From: Rhizophagus clarus
Lineage: Eukaryota; Glomeromycota; Glomeromycetes; Glomerales; Glomeraceae
Assembly: GCA_015698045.1 (NCBI GenBank)
Contig: BLAL01000043.1
Coordinates: 1,736,001-1,800,000 of the forward strand
Reading direction: 5' to 3'
DNA length: 64,000 nt
The notes under the pieces are model-generated. The model ran no database searches. It was not told where the DNA came from and saw only the letters and a program-made list of their open reading frames with translations. The translations under genes and the position numbers were made by a program. Positions within the stretch are counted from its first letter, which is position 1. Every line of letters starts with the position of its first letter. Below, one piece after another: positions 1-7,923 of this stretch.

Positions 1-62
1 TCGGCAGTTTCGGCAGTTTTGGCATTTCGGCATTTTGGCGTTTCGGCACTATGTAAGGAGTT
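1..62. repeat. TTCGGCA/TTTGGC short repeat
   Basis: Degenerate direct repeat of TTCGGCA-like heptamers and octamers at the window edge, with stray copies to about position 100. It runs into the 5' side of the integrase frame, which has no ATG there, so the normal N-terminus is either outside the window or replaced by this repeat. Confidence 0.7.
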
Positions 63-1160
63 TTGACTTTCGGCATTGGGCCAAAGGAGTTTCGGCAGGC
101 AACTTTAGTACCAGCACGTCTTCTTAAAGACCAAGAGCATTATAACATCTATCGAAGACCTCTAAAGGAGAAAAGATCTGAGCGTCCAAAAGTAATCGTC
201 TGGAAAGAAAATGCTACTCAGCAGTCTGATTTAGCAGAAATGCCTATAGATCCCAAGGGATACCATTATTTTCTCGTAGTAGTAGAAATATCCAGAAGAC
301 GAGTAGATGCTGAGCCTATCAAAAATAAGACAGCTAATAGCGTATTAAAAGCATTTATTAAAATATATGGACGTGGTCGTATCCAATCTCCTACTCATAG
401 ACTAGAAACTGATTCTGGTTCAGAATTTACCAATTCACAAATACGTGATTTTTTCCTTAATAGCATTGGAGTTATGATGAGATTTGGAGAACCTGAACGT
501 CATAAACAGCAATCATTTGCAGAGAGAGCAATTCAGGCTATAGAAAAACCGCTTTTCAGAAGAATGACAGCACAGGAACTAAAAACTGGTGCGACGTCAG
601 TGGAATGGTCTGAAGATTTCCATGATATAGTAAGATTAGTAGATGAACAGTGGCAAAGAAATCCACCTAAAATCCCAGAAGGTCCACCTAAAATCGATAA
701 AAATACAGAATTACTATTAGAGGGGACACAAGTTCGAACCAAACTCCTTGAACCTATATCAGTACTTGGAAAAAAATTACATGGTAAGTTCAGAATAGGC
801 GACATTAAATGGGACCCAAAAGTTCGTATAATTAAGAAGCTTATCCTTTCTCCTGAACAACCGCCTACATATTTACTTGATGGACCACATGGCAGGTTAG
901 GAGTATCTAGATGTGCATATACTAGAAAAGAACTACAGGTTATTCCAGCTAATGAAAAACCCCCACCTGATTCGGTCATAAGAGGACGGCCAGAAAGATA
1001 TGTACCTGAGAAAATTCTCAAGCACCGCACTAGAAAGGGTCAACTCCAATACTTAGTCAAATGGGAGCGCTATCCAGAAGATGAATCTACATGGGAGCCA
1101 GCTGATAGATTACAAGAAGACGTCCCCAATCTAGTACGTATCTATAATGATACAAAATAA
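63..1160 (+). CDS. Polinton-type DDE integrase with C-terminal chromodomain (5' partial)
   Basis: Retroviral-like (rve) integrase expected to insert the element's DNA into the genome. Numbering from the first in-frame codon at 63, a candidate catalytic triad is D56 (SDLAEM), D117 (ETDSGSEF) and E154 (FAERAIQ), a DD36E arrangement. An SH3-like segment follows at about 235-292. A clear chromodomain fills residues 313-365 (YVPEKIL, YLVKWERYPEDESTWEPA), a module thought to direct integration to marked chromatin. The frame opens with TTG and the usual N-terminal HHCC-type region is missing, so the start is unknown and the gene is probably truncated. Chromodomain integrases also occur in Ty3/Gypsy elements, but the adjoining PolB and ATPase favour a Polinton. 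Confidence 0.9.
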   Translation: MTFGIGPKEFRQATLVPARLLKDQEHYNIYRRPLKEKRSERPKVIVWKENATQQSDLAEMPIDPKGYHYFLVVVEISRRRVDAEPIKNKTANSVLKAFIKIYGRGRIQSPTHRLETDSGSEFTNSQIRDFFLNSIGVMMRFGEPERHKQQSFAERAIQAIEKPLFRRMTAQELKTGATSVEWSEDFHDIVRLVDEQWQRNPPKIPEGPPKIDKNTELLLEGTQVRTKLLEPISVLGKKLHGKFRIGDIKWDPKVRIIKKLILSPEQPPTYLLDGPHGRLGVSRCAYTRKELQVIPANEKPPPDSVIRGRPERYVPEKILKHRTRKGQLQYLVKWERYPEDESTWEPADRLQEDVPNLVRIYNDTK

Positions 1161-1181
1161 ATTATATTTTTTTTTTTAAAA

Positions 1182-1245
1182 TACCTCCAAAAAATTATAA
1201 TTAAATATAGTCGATATATAGGTATCCAAAAAAAAAATAAATTGA
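1182..1245. repeat. Left copy of a ~65-bp inverted repeat / promoter
   Basis: Matches the reverse complement of 12214-12278 over about 65 bp with few substitutions. The shared core is TCGATATATAGGTATC followed by A10 and TAAATT. It sits directly upstream of the ATG at 1266, as the other copy does for the helicase gene. It could be a shared promoter or an inner terminal repeat. The part AATTAAAYATA resembles motifs upstream of other genes of the element. Confidence 0.7.
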
Positions 1246-1265
1246 TATCCATTATATACTAAAAA

Positions 1266-1889
1266 ATGTATACTGACATTGCTACATTCTTAGATATATC
1301 CCCAGAGTGGGTAGAAAACTGGCTAAATACTCCAATCAAGGAAACTGGCCACAATGTTAATGCTACTTTCAAGAGAACCGATATATTTCAGATACATGAA
1401 ATTGCTCGTGTCATCATGTATCAACTTAACCAGCTTGCCGAAGAGGACTACTGGAAAGCTGTAATGGATTATAAGAATAGTGATGAAGAATTAGAACATG
1501 CTTATAAAAAATATGTAGGTACGAATAAAGCTCTTAAAGATTCTCTATATAAAAAATTTATGGATTTGGCCGATAAAAAAAGAAAAGCTTTTGCGTATCA
1601 AGTAGAGATAGAAAAAATTATGTTACAAGGTGGATTTGCATATAAAGATACAGAAAAGATTTATATAATTTATCATATTAACATGCTAGCTGATAGGTTG
1701 GATCCTTATGAAATTCCAGGATTCGGTGAACCAGAAGAAGAATCATCTTGGCAACCAGATTACTGGGGAGATGAAGATCCAGACAATCCTGCAAATTGGC
1801 AATTGATGCCGAATGAATCTGATGAATCTGATGAGGATCTAAGTGATGATTCAAGCGATTCTGATGAAGATCCAGACTACCCTTATTAA
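1266..1889 (+). CDS. Hypothetical protein with acidic C-terminal tail
   Basis: 207 residues, not recognised. Residues 1-150 look helical and mixed in charge, starting MYTDIATFLDISPEWVENWL, which could be a small helix-turn-helix-like segment. The last ~55 residues are strongly acidic (repeated ESDESDED, DDSSDSDED) and end in YPY. No membrane segment or signal peptide is seen. It is the first gene inside the left inverted repeat and is transcribed with the integrase, towards the protease gene. Acidic tails occur in DNA-mimic and chaperone-like viral proteins, but nothing here fixes a role. Confidence 0.75.
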   Translation: MYTDIATFLDISPEWVENWLNTPIKETGHNVNATFKRTDIFQIHEIARVIMYQLNQLAEEDYWKAVMDYKNSDEELEHAYKKYVGTNKALKDSLYKKFMDLADKKRKAFAYQVEIEKIMLQGGFAYKDTEKIYIIYHINMLADRLDPYEIPGFGEPEEESSWQPDYWGDEDPDNPANWQLMPNESDESDEDLSDDSSDSDEDPDYPY

Positions 1890-1911
1890 ATGGATCTAAT
1901 TTTATATTTTT

Positions 1912-2646
1912 TTATGTCCTATTTGCATCTGGAATTATAGGAATAAAATAGTCTTTATCATTGCAGGTAAGGGCAATATGATTTCGAGATTCATGAACAT
2001 CATAATTATACCTTTTAAGGCACGCTCGGCTTAAACCGATTTCTCTATGCTTATACCCTTTTAGGACTACAAGATCTTCTTTAATGATACAACTACCACT
2101 CTGTGGTGGTGAAAGGTTTATCGATACATTTTTTACTATACCAAATGTCTCACCATCCCCTGATGCACCAGTAATACTATGCTTTATAGATTTATCAACT
2201 TTTAGTTTTAGTTCGTGACATGCTTCTTCTTGGATAAAGGAAACATTAGCACAGGAATCGGCTAGACACTGAATATTCACCCCATTTACATTTCCATTTA
2301 TAGCTAAAAGATCTTTAGTATTTTCCAATCGAGCGACATCAATATCCATAGCCGTTGGACCCAAATACTCTTCCTGTACTGCTGGTTGTTCTTGAGGGGC
2401 GCTATCATAATTTTCTAATATTTTATAGACGATCTCCTGAATAATCTTTCTGATATCAGCAAGTTTTAGAAGATTTAAGAGCTCCGTTTTAGTAAAATTC
2501 GTTGATGGCTTAATAGCAGGGATTTTTACCATTTTAGTGGATTTAGATATCAATTTAGATGGTGCTGATTTAATTGCTGGTGGTGATGGTTTACCTTTAC
2601 CTTTATTTGAAACTATCTTTTTTTTGGACGAGCATAATTTCTCCAT
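1912..2646 (-). CDS. Retropepsin-like aspartic protease
   Basis: A basic, proline- and lysine-rich leader is followed by a retropepsin-like domain at about residues 115-235 (numbered from a GTG at 2652). The active-site region reads LADSCANVSFI, so the usual D-T/S-G-A is D-S-C-A, with Cys in place of the active-site Gly. Retropepsins act as dimers on Gag polyproteins. The frame overlaps the end of the Gag gene and is in +1 relative to it, so it is probably made as a Gag-Pro fusion by frameshifting; the ATG at 2646 would be the alternative start. No reverse transcriptase follows, unlike in an LTR retrotransposon. Whether the DSCA site is active is not known. Confidence 0.75.
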   Translation of the reverse strand: MEKLCSSKKKIVSNKGKGKPSPPAIKSAPSKLISKSTKMVKIPAIKPSTNFTKTELLNLLKLADIRKIIQEIVYKILENYDSAPQEQPAVQEEYLGPTAMDIDVARLENTKDLLAINGNVNGVNIQCLADSCANVSFIQEEACHELKLKVDKSIKHSITGASGDGETFGIVKNVSINLSPPQSGSCIIKEDLVVLKGYKHREIGLSRACLKRYNYDVHESRNHIALTCNDKDYFIPIIPDANRT

Positions 2647-4081
2647 TCTCACCTTGAACCAATTCTATAGGTACACCTCGAATAGCATTGGAAGTATCCA
2701 TAGGATCATCATGATCATCTAAGGAAAGTTCACGCATTGCCCTATTTAACTCTGCATCTTCACGTCTTTCCCTAGCTTTTGCGATTCTTTTAGCAATCTT
2801 ACCAGCTAATCTTTGTTCCAATGTATTTCTAGGAGCAGATTTACTTGCTATATCAAATATCTGTTGTAAATGCCTATCATCTACCTCATATTCATCAGGC
2901 GGATTAAAAGCTTCATCAGGAATATCATCCCAATCATCATGATTTCCCCAATCATCTTGATATCGAGGCTTAGGTTTGGGTTTAGGTCTATAAACTGGCT
3001 TTACATCTCGAGCCTTAAGACTTTCCTGTAATTGACGAATTTGGGATTGAAACCCTTCAGCCTGTTGTTGCAATAATCGACTCATTTCTCCTTGGGTAAC
3101 TGCATGATGTTGGACTGGTTTTAATATAACTGGCTCCTGACTAACTGGTGGCAATTGCTCTGGAATAATTTGTCTATCCCTCTGATACTGTATATTTTCT
3201 CGTCTTTCTCTACCAAGACGTAATTCAGACTTTCTTTTTTCAACTCGTTCAAGAAGACCTACTAATTCCTCTATATCTCGTTCAGCACCAATCCTTTCAG
3301 CCTCAATAGCACAATCATCATTTAGACCTCTTAGAAACTGATTAACTAAAACATCATTACCATAACCTAATAGTTCAGCGCTTCTTCTAACTTTATCATA
3401 GAAATCTCTAACAGGCATATTTTCCTGAAAAAGGTTACCAAACCTTAACTGACGTCTGGCATTCTGCTGTGTAGGAAATTCATTACGCATTTTAATTAGA
3501 ACATGACAGGGACGGGCTGGAATTATATACGGATGACCGGCACCAGCTCCACCAGGAATTATTGCACCAGCACCAGCACCAGCAACAGCACCAACAACAT
3601 TGTGGTTAAGAGGATCATTAGTAAATTCCATACCAGCACGATTCAGCCAAATATCTCTATTCCCTTCTATGGCATAATCAGGCCAGACATTAGTAACTAG
3701 AACATTAGCACCTGCACCACCAGGTGCCATAATATTTCTTGCACCAGAAGGGTTAACCCATGTAGCTACTGGACAATTAACACCAGCATTACCAGCCATA
3801 CCCTTAAATGTGGCCTCATCTCCATGCAAATTACTAAGAAGAATATTTCTAAGTCTAACTCTCTTTCCTAGGATATTAGCATCATACCATCTGGAGGCCG
3901 GACCAGTTAAGCAAGCACGAAGTATACCCATAGCTTTCTCCCAACCTGCTGGAGGACCACCATCAGCCGATGGATCAATTCCAATACTATGAATATAACC
4001 TTTATATAACTCAAAAAATCTCTCAAGATCATCGTCATCATTTCCAGCAAAAACTGGCATTCCTATTGCAACGGTAGCCAT
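2603..4081 (-). CDS. Retrotransposon-type Gag (capsid-like) protein
   Basis: 492 residues. Two segments match the Ty3/Gypsy Gag capsid pattern: residues 10-70 (FAGNDDDDLERFFELYKGYI, then GILRACLTGPASRWYDANI) and 197-262 (MRNEF, NMPVRDFYDKVRRSAELLGY, VNQFLRGLNDDCAIEAERI). Between them is an unusual ~120-residue insertion rich in Gly, Ala and Pro. The C-terminal half is charged and coiled-coil-like, with no CCHC zinc knuckle. It overlaps the upstream coiled-coil gene by 19 nt and the downstream protease gene, forming a three-gene block. Gag proteins self-assemble into shells. In an element with a packaging ATPase this may be the structural protein, which is inference. Confidence 0.75.
   Translation of the reverse strand: MATVAIGMPVFAGNDDDDLERFFELYKGYIHSIGIDPSADGGPPAGWEKAMGILRACLTGPASRWYDANILGKRVRLRNILLSNLHGDEATFKGMAGNAGVNCPVATWVNPSGARNIMAPGGAGANVLVTNVWPDYAIEGNRDIWLNRAGMEFTNDPLNHNVVGAVAGAGAGAIIPGGAGAGHPYIIPARPCHVLIKMRNEFPTQQNARRQLRFGNLFQENMPVRDFYDKVRRSAELLGYGNDVLVNQFLRGLNDDCAIEAERIGAERDIEELVGLLERVEKRKSELRLGRERRENIQYQRDRQIIPEQLPPVSQEPVILKPVQHHAVTQGEMSRLLQQQAEGFQSQIRQLQESLKARDVKPVYRPKPKPKPRYQDDWGNHDDWDDIPDEAFNPPDEYEVDDRHLQQIFDIASKSAPRNTLEQRLAGKIAKRIAKARERREDAELNRAMRELSLDDHDDPMDTSNAIRGVPIELVQGENGEIMLVQKKDSFK
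2618..2625 (-). other. A8 run in the Gag-Pro overlap (candidate frameshift site)
   Basis: On the minus strand the overlap contains CC followed by eight A and then G. The Gag frame reads CAA AAA AAA GAT and stops shortly after. The protease frame reads TCC AAA AAA AAG and stays open. A +1 ribosomal shift, or polymerase slippage on A8, would join the two frames. Confidence 0.45.
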
Positions 4082-4713
4082 ACTACTGTGGGATTATCTG
4101 GAGGAGGATTGTTGACTATGGGATTTGCTTGTCTAATTCGAAACCACTGCGCTTGAATTCTAAGTACAGCCAGTTGTGCTTGCATTCTATCACGAATTCG
4201 TCCCAAGTTTCTAGATGTAAGTCGTTCTATTGCAAGTTGGTGTGTTAATCTATTATTTCTTTGTTGCAAAGTATCCCTAATTCTTCTTTGCCGTACTTGC
4301 TGATCTTGTAATTGATTAGCTTGATCACGATTTGCATTTACCAGATGATTTCTCTCATTTTGCAATCCGTTTCTCTCATTTTGACATGCAATAAGACGTT
4401 GTCTAATACCATGAATCTCGCGTTCTCTAGCATTAGTCACTTCTTGCAAAAATCTTAATAAACCAGTCGAAGTATCAAGCTCTTCCCTAGTTTGTCTTGC
4501 TCTTTCTTCAACCTGTATACCATGATCTATAATTAATCCAATAATATGCTTAATCTCATGATTAATATTTATAAGATTTGGTGTAACAGTCATTCGACCA
4601 TTTACCAGCAGGGCATCTGCGCCATTCTTAAGTGCATTAATTAGCTGATTAATATCCATAGCTACTAAATGTGCTGGAGAGGGTCCTGTAGGATCAGTGG
4701 GAACATATGCCAT
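4063..4713 (-). CDS. Coiled-coil protein upstream of Gag
   Basis: 216 residues from the ATG at 4713 (MAYVPTDPTGPSPAHLVAMD); an upstream GTG at 4731 is less likely. Residues 60-190 are a long heptad-rich, Arg/Gln/Asn-rich helix with a near-duplicated segment CQNERNGLQNERNHL. No catalytic motif is seen. Its stop overlaps the Gag start by 19 nt, so translation may be coupled or the two may work together in particle assembly. It is divergent from the ATPase gene across only 40 bp. The family is not recognised. Confidence 0.75.
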   Translation of the reverse strand: MAYVPTDPTGPSPAHLVAMDINQLINALKNGADALLVNGRMTVTPNLININHEIKHIIGLIIDHGIQVEERARQTREELDTSTGLLRFLQEVTNAREREIHGIRQRLIACQNERNGLQNERNHLVNANRDQANQLQDQQVRQRRIRDTLQQRNNRLTHQLAIERLTSRNLGRIRDRMQAQLAVLRIQAQWFRIRQANPIVNNPPPDNPTVVWLPLQ

Positions 4714-4753
4714 TTTGAATATACTATACACTATATACTACTAATTGCTTAAA
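4714..4753. promoter_or_regulatory. Short divergent promoter
   Basis: Only 40 bp separate the ATGs of the coiled-coil gene (minus) and the ATPase gene (plus). It holds the TATA-like run ACTATACACTATATACTAC. The two transcription blocks must share this space. Confidence 0.45.
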
Positions 4754-5944
4754 ATGGACTTATATGTGTACAATTTAGATGAGTATACCGGTGATACTAG
4801 GCAAGGAAATGAATATGCTCCAGTATGGAATTTTCGTCTTGCTGTAGCCGGTAGCTCAGATTCTGGAAAGACTACTATGCTTCTTAATTTACTAATGGGA
4901 GATGCAAAAGCCAAAGAGGATGGAAATCGATATATTCTTTGTGATGAAATAGTCCTTATTTGTAGGTATTTAGACGAACCTAAATGGCAAATGGTAAAAG
5001 ATTTCTTTGATGATAGTGAAGACGTTACTTTTAGAGCGATTTCATATCACCAAATACCGGATGTAGAAGACTTTGACCCCAAAATTGCTACTGTAGTTAT
5101 ATTTGAGGATTTAATGGATGCCCCTAAAAACATCCAAGAAAAAATAACTGGATACTTTACCCATGGACGACATAGAAATATTTCGGCTATTTATGTAGCC
5201 CAAAGATTCTTTGCCATCCCAAAAGCAATTCGAGAAAATGTAAATTATATTTCTCTACATGGTGGGCATGGTAGTTTAAGTGATACAAAGCGCATCATTA
5301 GCCAATATACTAATGAGTCAGATTCTATTGCCCCAATCATTGATGAACTAACCTTAGGTAGGGAATTCATAGTATTTGACTTAAGACGCCCTAAAACTGA
5401 CCCTTTAGCAATCAGAGTTCGATGGGATACTAATCTTAGAACTTTTATGGAATCGTCCTTGAATAACGCTTCTAAAATGATCACGTGTTCATCCAAGAAT
5501 GATCTAAGATGTCGATTTACTTCTTATGGGCAGAAGGCAATAGCTGAAGCTAAAAAGAATAATTTGTTAAAGGAATTTGCCCGAAACTTTCCTTCTCCTA
5601 AGGAACGTAAACTTTACTTAATACCAGACGCCTTATCGAAGGTAAAAAATTCAGAAATTTGGGCTAAATATGTTTTTAGAGAAGCTTATGGAATAAATGA
5701 TCGTACTCTTGGAGATGAGTATAAGAAATTCCTGTCCCAAGTTAAGAATGTATGTATTACTAGAAATAATTCCCCAGTATCAGTAACACCTTTTGATCGA
5801 TATAGAGAACTTTTGAATGAGCGTCCTCTAAGTGACGAAAAAATAATAGAAGGTATTGAAGCACTTCTAAAACTATTCAATGATGGCTTAATGAAAAAGC
5901 CTACCCTACAAGTGGGAATTAACAGTCTATTCCATTCTTTCTAA
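4754..5944 (+). CDS. A32/FtsK-HerA-type DNA packaging ATPase
   Basis: 396 residues. Walker A is GSSDSGKTT at residues 33-41, Walker B is VVIFEDL at 114-120, and the segment HGRHRNISAIYVAQRFF at about 138-153 carries the polar residue typical of poxvirus A32 and Polinton packaging ATPases. Family members pump genomic DNA into a preformed shell. The start is the ATG at 4754, three codons after an in-frame TTG. The gene is the only plus-strand one in the middle of the element. Its 3' end overlaps the next, convergent gene by 26 nt. The C-terminal ~200 residues are not recognised. Confidence 0.9.
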   Translation: MDLYVYNLDEYTGDTRQGNEYAPVWNFRLAVAGSSDSGKTTMLLNLLMGDAKAKEDGNRYILCDEIVLICRYLDEPKWQMVKDFFDDSEDVTFRAISYHQIPDVEDFDPKIATVVIFEDLMDAPKNIQEKITGYFTHGRHRNISAIYVAQRFFAIPKAIRENVNYISLHGGHGSLSDTKRIISQYTNESDSIAPIIDELTLGREFIVFDLRRPKTDPLAIRVRWDTNLRTFMESSLNNASKMITCSSKNDLRCRFTSYGQKAIAEAKKNNLLKEFARNFPSPKERKLYLIPDALSKVKNSEIWAKYVFREAYGINDRTLGDEYKKFLSQVKNVCITRNNSPVSVTPFDRYRELLNERPLSDEKIIEGIEALLKLFNDGLMKKPTLQVGINSLFHSF

Positions 5945-6476
5945 AAAGCTCAAGTAACTCTTCTCTAGTCGCATTTATAGTTATAGTGCTTTTTTCCTTA
6001 CCATCTATTACCATTCTTGACATTTTTGTTACTATGCCAAAGGCCTTCAATGCACGAGAAACAAAGTTTTTGCTTAAGGGATTATCTATTACAATACAAT
6101 ACATACCATAAAATACGGCAAAGGGTTCATTTATCCCTTCTACATATAAATCAAATAAAAATCGATATAAAGCTTTTTCTCCTACATCCCTATCTAGCTC
6201 ATTAATTCGTTTGAGTAGCCAAATCTTGATCGATTCAACATCTGGTTCAATACTATTTAACTGTTCCTCATAGTCTCGAGTAAAGGTAAAAGTAAGTTCA
6301 TCATCTAGAGAGACCGATCTATATATTTTGATTAGCTTATATATATTTTCATGTAAGCTATCTATATCAGTACATCTTTGTACTGTACGTCGGAATTCGA
6401 TAGTAGATAGGCCTCTTCTTGGCTTGGCCAATACAAGTCCACAAACTGGGCAGTATTTTCTAATTTGCTCAACCAT
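5919..6476 (-). CDS. Hypothetical protein with CPVCG and winged-helix-like C-terminus
   Basis: 185 residues. Residues 9-13 are CPVCG, half of a zinc ribbon; no convincing second CxxC is seen. The C-terminal part (KNFVSRALKAFGIVTKMSRM, then STITINATREELLELF) resembles the small winged-helix modules at the C-terminus of D5-type viral helicases, so DNA binding is a reasonable guess. Convergent with the ATPase gene. A TAATTAAA-type motif lies about 35-50 bp upstream of its ATG. Confidence 0.7.
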   Translation of the reverse strand: MVEQIRKYCPVCGLVLAKPRRGLSTIEFRRTVQRCTDIDSLHENIYKLIKIYRSVSLDDELTFTFTRDYEEQLNSIEPDVESIKIWLLKRINELDRDVGEKALYRFLFDLYVEGINEPFAVFYGMYCIVIDNPLSKNFVSRALKAFGIVTKMSRMVIDGKEKSTITINATREELLELFRKNGIDC

Positions 6477-6509
6477 TTTTTTCAGAATTATCTACATAAA
6501 AAATGAAAT

Positions 6510-6529
6510 TATTTAATTACCTGTTTTTA
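6510..6529 (-). promoter_or_regulatory. TAATTAAA promoter-like motif
   Basis: On the minus strand AAAAACAGGTAATTAAATAA, resembling sites upstream of the helicase, PolB and 7117 genes of this element. It lies 34-53 bp before the ATG at 6476. Confidence 0.4.
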
Positions 6530-6532
6530 TAT

Positions 6533-7117
6533 TTATTCTTTACTACAGTCTTCACAAAGACCGCTCTCAGGTAATTCGTTAAGATTTACAGGCATTTGGC
6601 ACTCCCTGCATAAGGCAATATTAAGTTCGGCAAGCCTTCTTGATTGTTCCTCTCGTTGTGCTTCTCTTCTTCTTTGTCTAGTAAATTGGCGTGCTTCTTC
6701 AACCCCTTGCCTATAACTTGGATTAAGTCGTTCCCATTCAGCACGATGAACAGTTATATTACGTGCAGTTTCCAAGTATTCAAGTCTAACCTGAGTATCT
6801 TGCAGATACAATAAAGACGGATTAGACTGCGCGATTTCTGCATATCTTGGAGGAACAAGATAGTAATCTTCTATTATTTCATATCCAACCCTTTGAATTA
6901 AATAATAATACGTTCTAGTTCCAAATTGAACCATACGTCCAGTATCTACATTGAGATAACTTTCCCTTACAGAAGGAAGTGGAGGTGCAGTTGCTCTTCG
7001 AACCAATCCACTATCAAGATAATCATATCCTTCTAAAACTAGCTGATTGAAAGTTGAACCACCAACACGAATTGTTCTGCCGGTCAATGGATTAGTAGTA
7101 TATCTATTAGCACTCAT
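6533..7117 (-). CDS. Protein with two NPxTGR-like adaptor motifs and a zinc ribbon
   Basis: 194 residues. It opens with NPLTGRTIRVGGSTFNQL, which resembles the 2-cysteine adaptor motif (NPxTGRxI..GG.T...L) of large DNA viruses. A diverged second copy reads NVDTGRMVQFGTRTYYYL at about residue 56. A basic helical middle (QRRREAQREEQSRRLAELN) precedes a C-terminal zinc ribbon CRECQ ... CEDCS. The cysteines of the classical adaptor are missing, so this is a resemblance. No enzyme motif is seen; a scaffold or DNA/protein adaptor role is inferred. The 53-bp palindromic repeats lie directly upstream. Confidence 0.75.
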   Translation of the reverse strand: MSANRYTTNPLTGRTIRVGGSTFNQLVLEGYDYLDSGLVRRATAPPLPSVRESYLNVDTGRMVQFGTRTYYYLIQRVGYEIIEDYYLVPPRYAEIAQSNPSLLYLQDTQVRLEYLETARNITVHRAEWERLNPSYRQGVEEARQFTRQRRREAQREEQSRRLAELNIALCRECQMPVNLNELPESGLCEDCSKE

Positions 7118-7150
7118 CTTTTTTTTATTGTTACTTTAGTATAGGCTATA

Positions 7151-7168
7151 TTCAATTACGATTTTTTT
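7151..7168 (-). promoter_or_regulatory. TAATTRAA promoter-like motif
   Basis: On the minus strand AAAAAAATCGTAATTGAATA, shared with the site before the helicase gene (AAAAAATTCGTAATTAAACA). It is 34-50 bp upstream of the ATG at 7117. Confidence 0.45.
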
Positions 7169-7185
7169 CTAAAAATGAAAAATCT

Positions 7186-7450
7186 CTAGTGACAAAGTTA
7201 CTTTGTCATCAGCCTTTGCACAAAATTTTTAATATTGCCTAGTGACAAAGTTACTTCGTCATCAGCCTTTGCACAAAATTTTTAATATTGCCTAGTGACA
7301 AAGTTACTTCGTCATCAGCCTTTGCACAAAATTTTTAATATTGCCTAGTGACAAAGTTACTTCGTCATCAGCCTTTTATGCAAAAAATAAAAAATGCCTA
7401 GTGACAAAGTTACTTCGTCATCAGCCTTTGCATACAATTTTTAATAATAA
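7186..7450. repeat. Five 53-bp tandem repeats, each with a 19-bp palindrome
   Basis: Units begin at 7186, 7239, 7292, 7345 and 7398, an exact 53-bp period. Each contains TGACAAAGTTACTTYGTCA, a palindrome except for its centre; the first copy is fully complementary in the arms, the others carry one T-to-C change. The intervening sequence (AGCCTTTGCACAAAATTT) is also conserved. The array lies between two minus-strand genes, about at the middle of the element. Iterated palindromes like this serve as protein-binding iterons, origins or terminators elsewhere. Confidence 0.95.
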
Positions 7451-7452
7451 AT

Positions 7453-7887
7453 TTATAGCTTATTACCAAGAAGTTCATCTAGGACGTCTTCAGCTTCATC
7501 TTCAGTAAGCTTACGTCTAGGTGGTGCTTCTTTAGTTTCCTTAGGAATATGTTTATATAAATCATAGACCTTTATAATTCTAAAAGCAAGATCTGGATTA
7601 AATGGATACTTTGCTCGAATCTTTGCAGTCTTCTCATAATACGATTCTTCATTTGGCAACAATTTCTTAGCTGTATAACGAATATAGCCTTCTGGATTGT
7701 TGGCAGATTCTATTTTCTTAATATAGTTTACGTGATTCTTTATAAGATAACTTTCTTTACCATATCCATCTTGTAAACCTGCCAATATGACACCTTTTAA
7801 AGCTTTTATAATTTCGGCCAGATACATTTCTGGCCCGATAAAACTAGGATGCTTGTTTGTGAATGGGAATGAGTCGTCGTGTTCCAT
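7453..7887 (-). CDS. Hypothetical small protein
   Basis: 144 residues, not recognised. Mostly helical; an Asp/Glu-rich C-terminus (LTEDEAEDVLDELLGNKL) follows a basic PPRRK. No metal site, membrane segment or signal peptide. It sits 36 bp downstream of the PolB stop on the same strand, with a TAATTAAA motif in that gap. The 53-bp palindromic repeats start directly after its stop. Position suggests a replication or structural accessory. Confidence 0.7.
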   Translation of the reverse strand: MEHDDSFPFTNKHPSFIGPEMYLAEIIKALKGVILAGLQDGYGKESYLIKNHVNYIKKIESANNPEGYIRYTAKKLLPNEESYYEKTAKIRAKYPFNPDLAFRIIKVYDLYKHIPKETKEAPPRRKLTEDEAEDVLDELLGNKL

Positions 7888-7923
7888 CTTTGTACTTCTA
7901 CATCTAAGGAAAAAAATATTTAA

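Noticed and set aside
533-1030. Antisense 165-codon frame within the integrase
   Set aside because: The plus strand is clearly the integrase coding strand; the antisense frame has no domain.
1912-4713. A complete Gypsy retrotransposon nested in the element
   Set aside because: No reverse transcriptase, RNase H or LTRs flank Gag-Pro, and the genes abut the others with overlaps and 20-40-bp gaps as in a native layout. Still listed as the main way to refute the chimera idea.
7186-7450. CRISPR array
   Set aside because: The whole 53-bp unit is repeated; there are no unique spacers and no cas genes, and the genome is eukaryotic.
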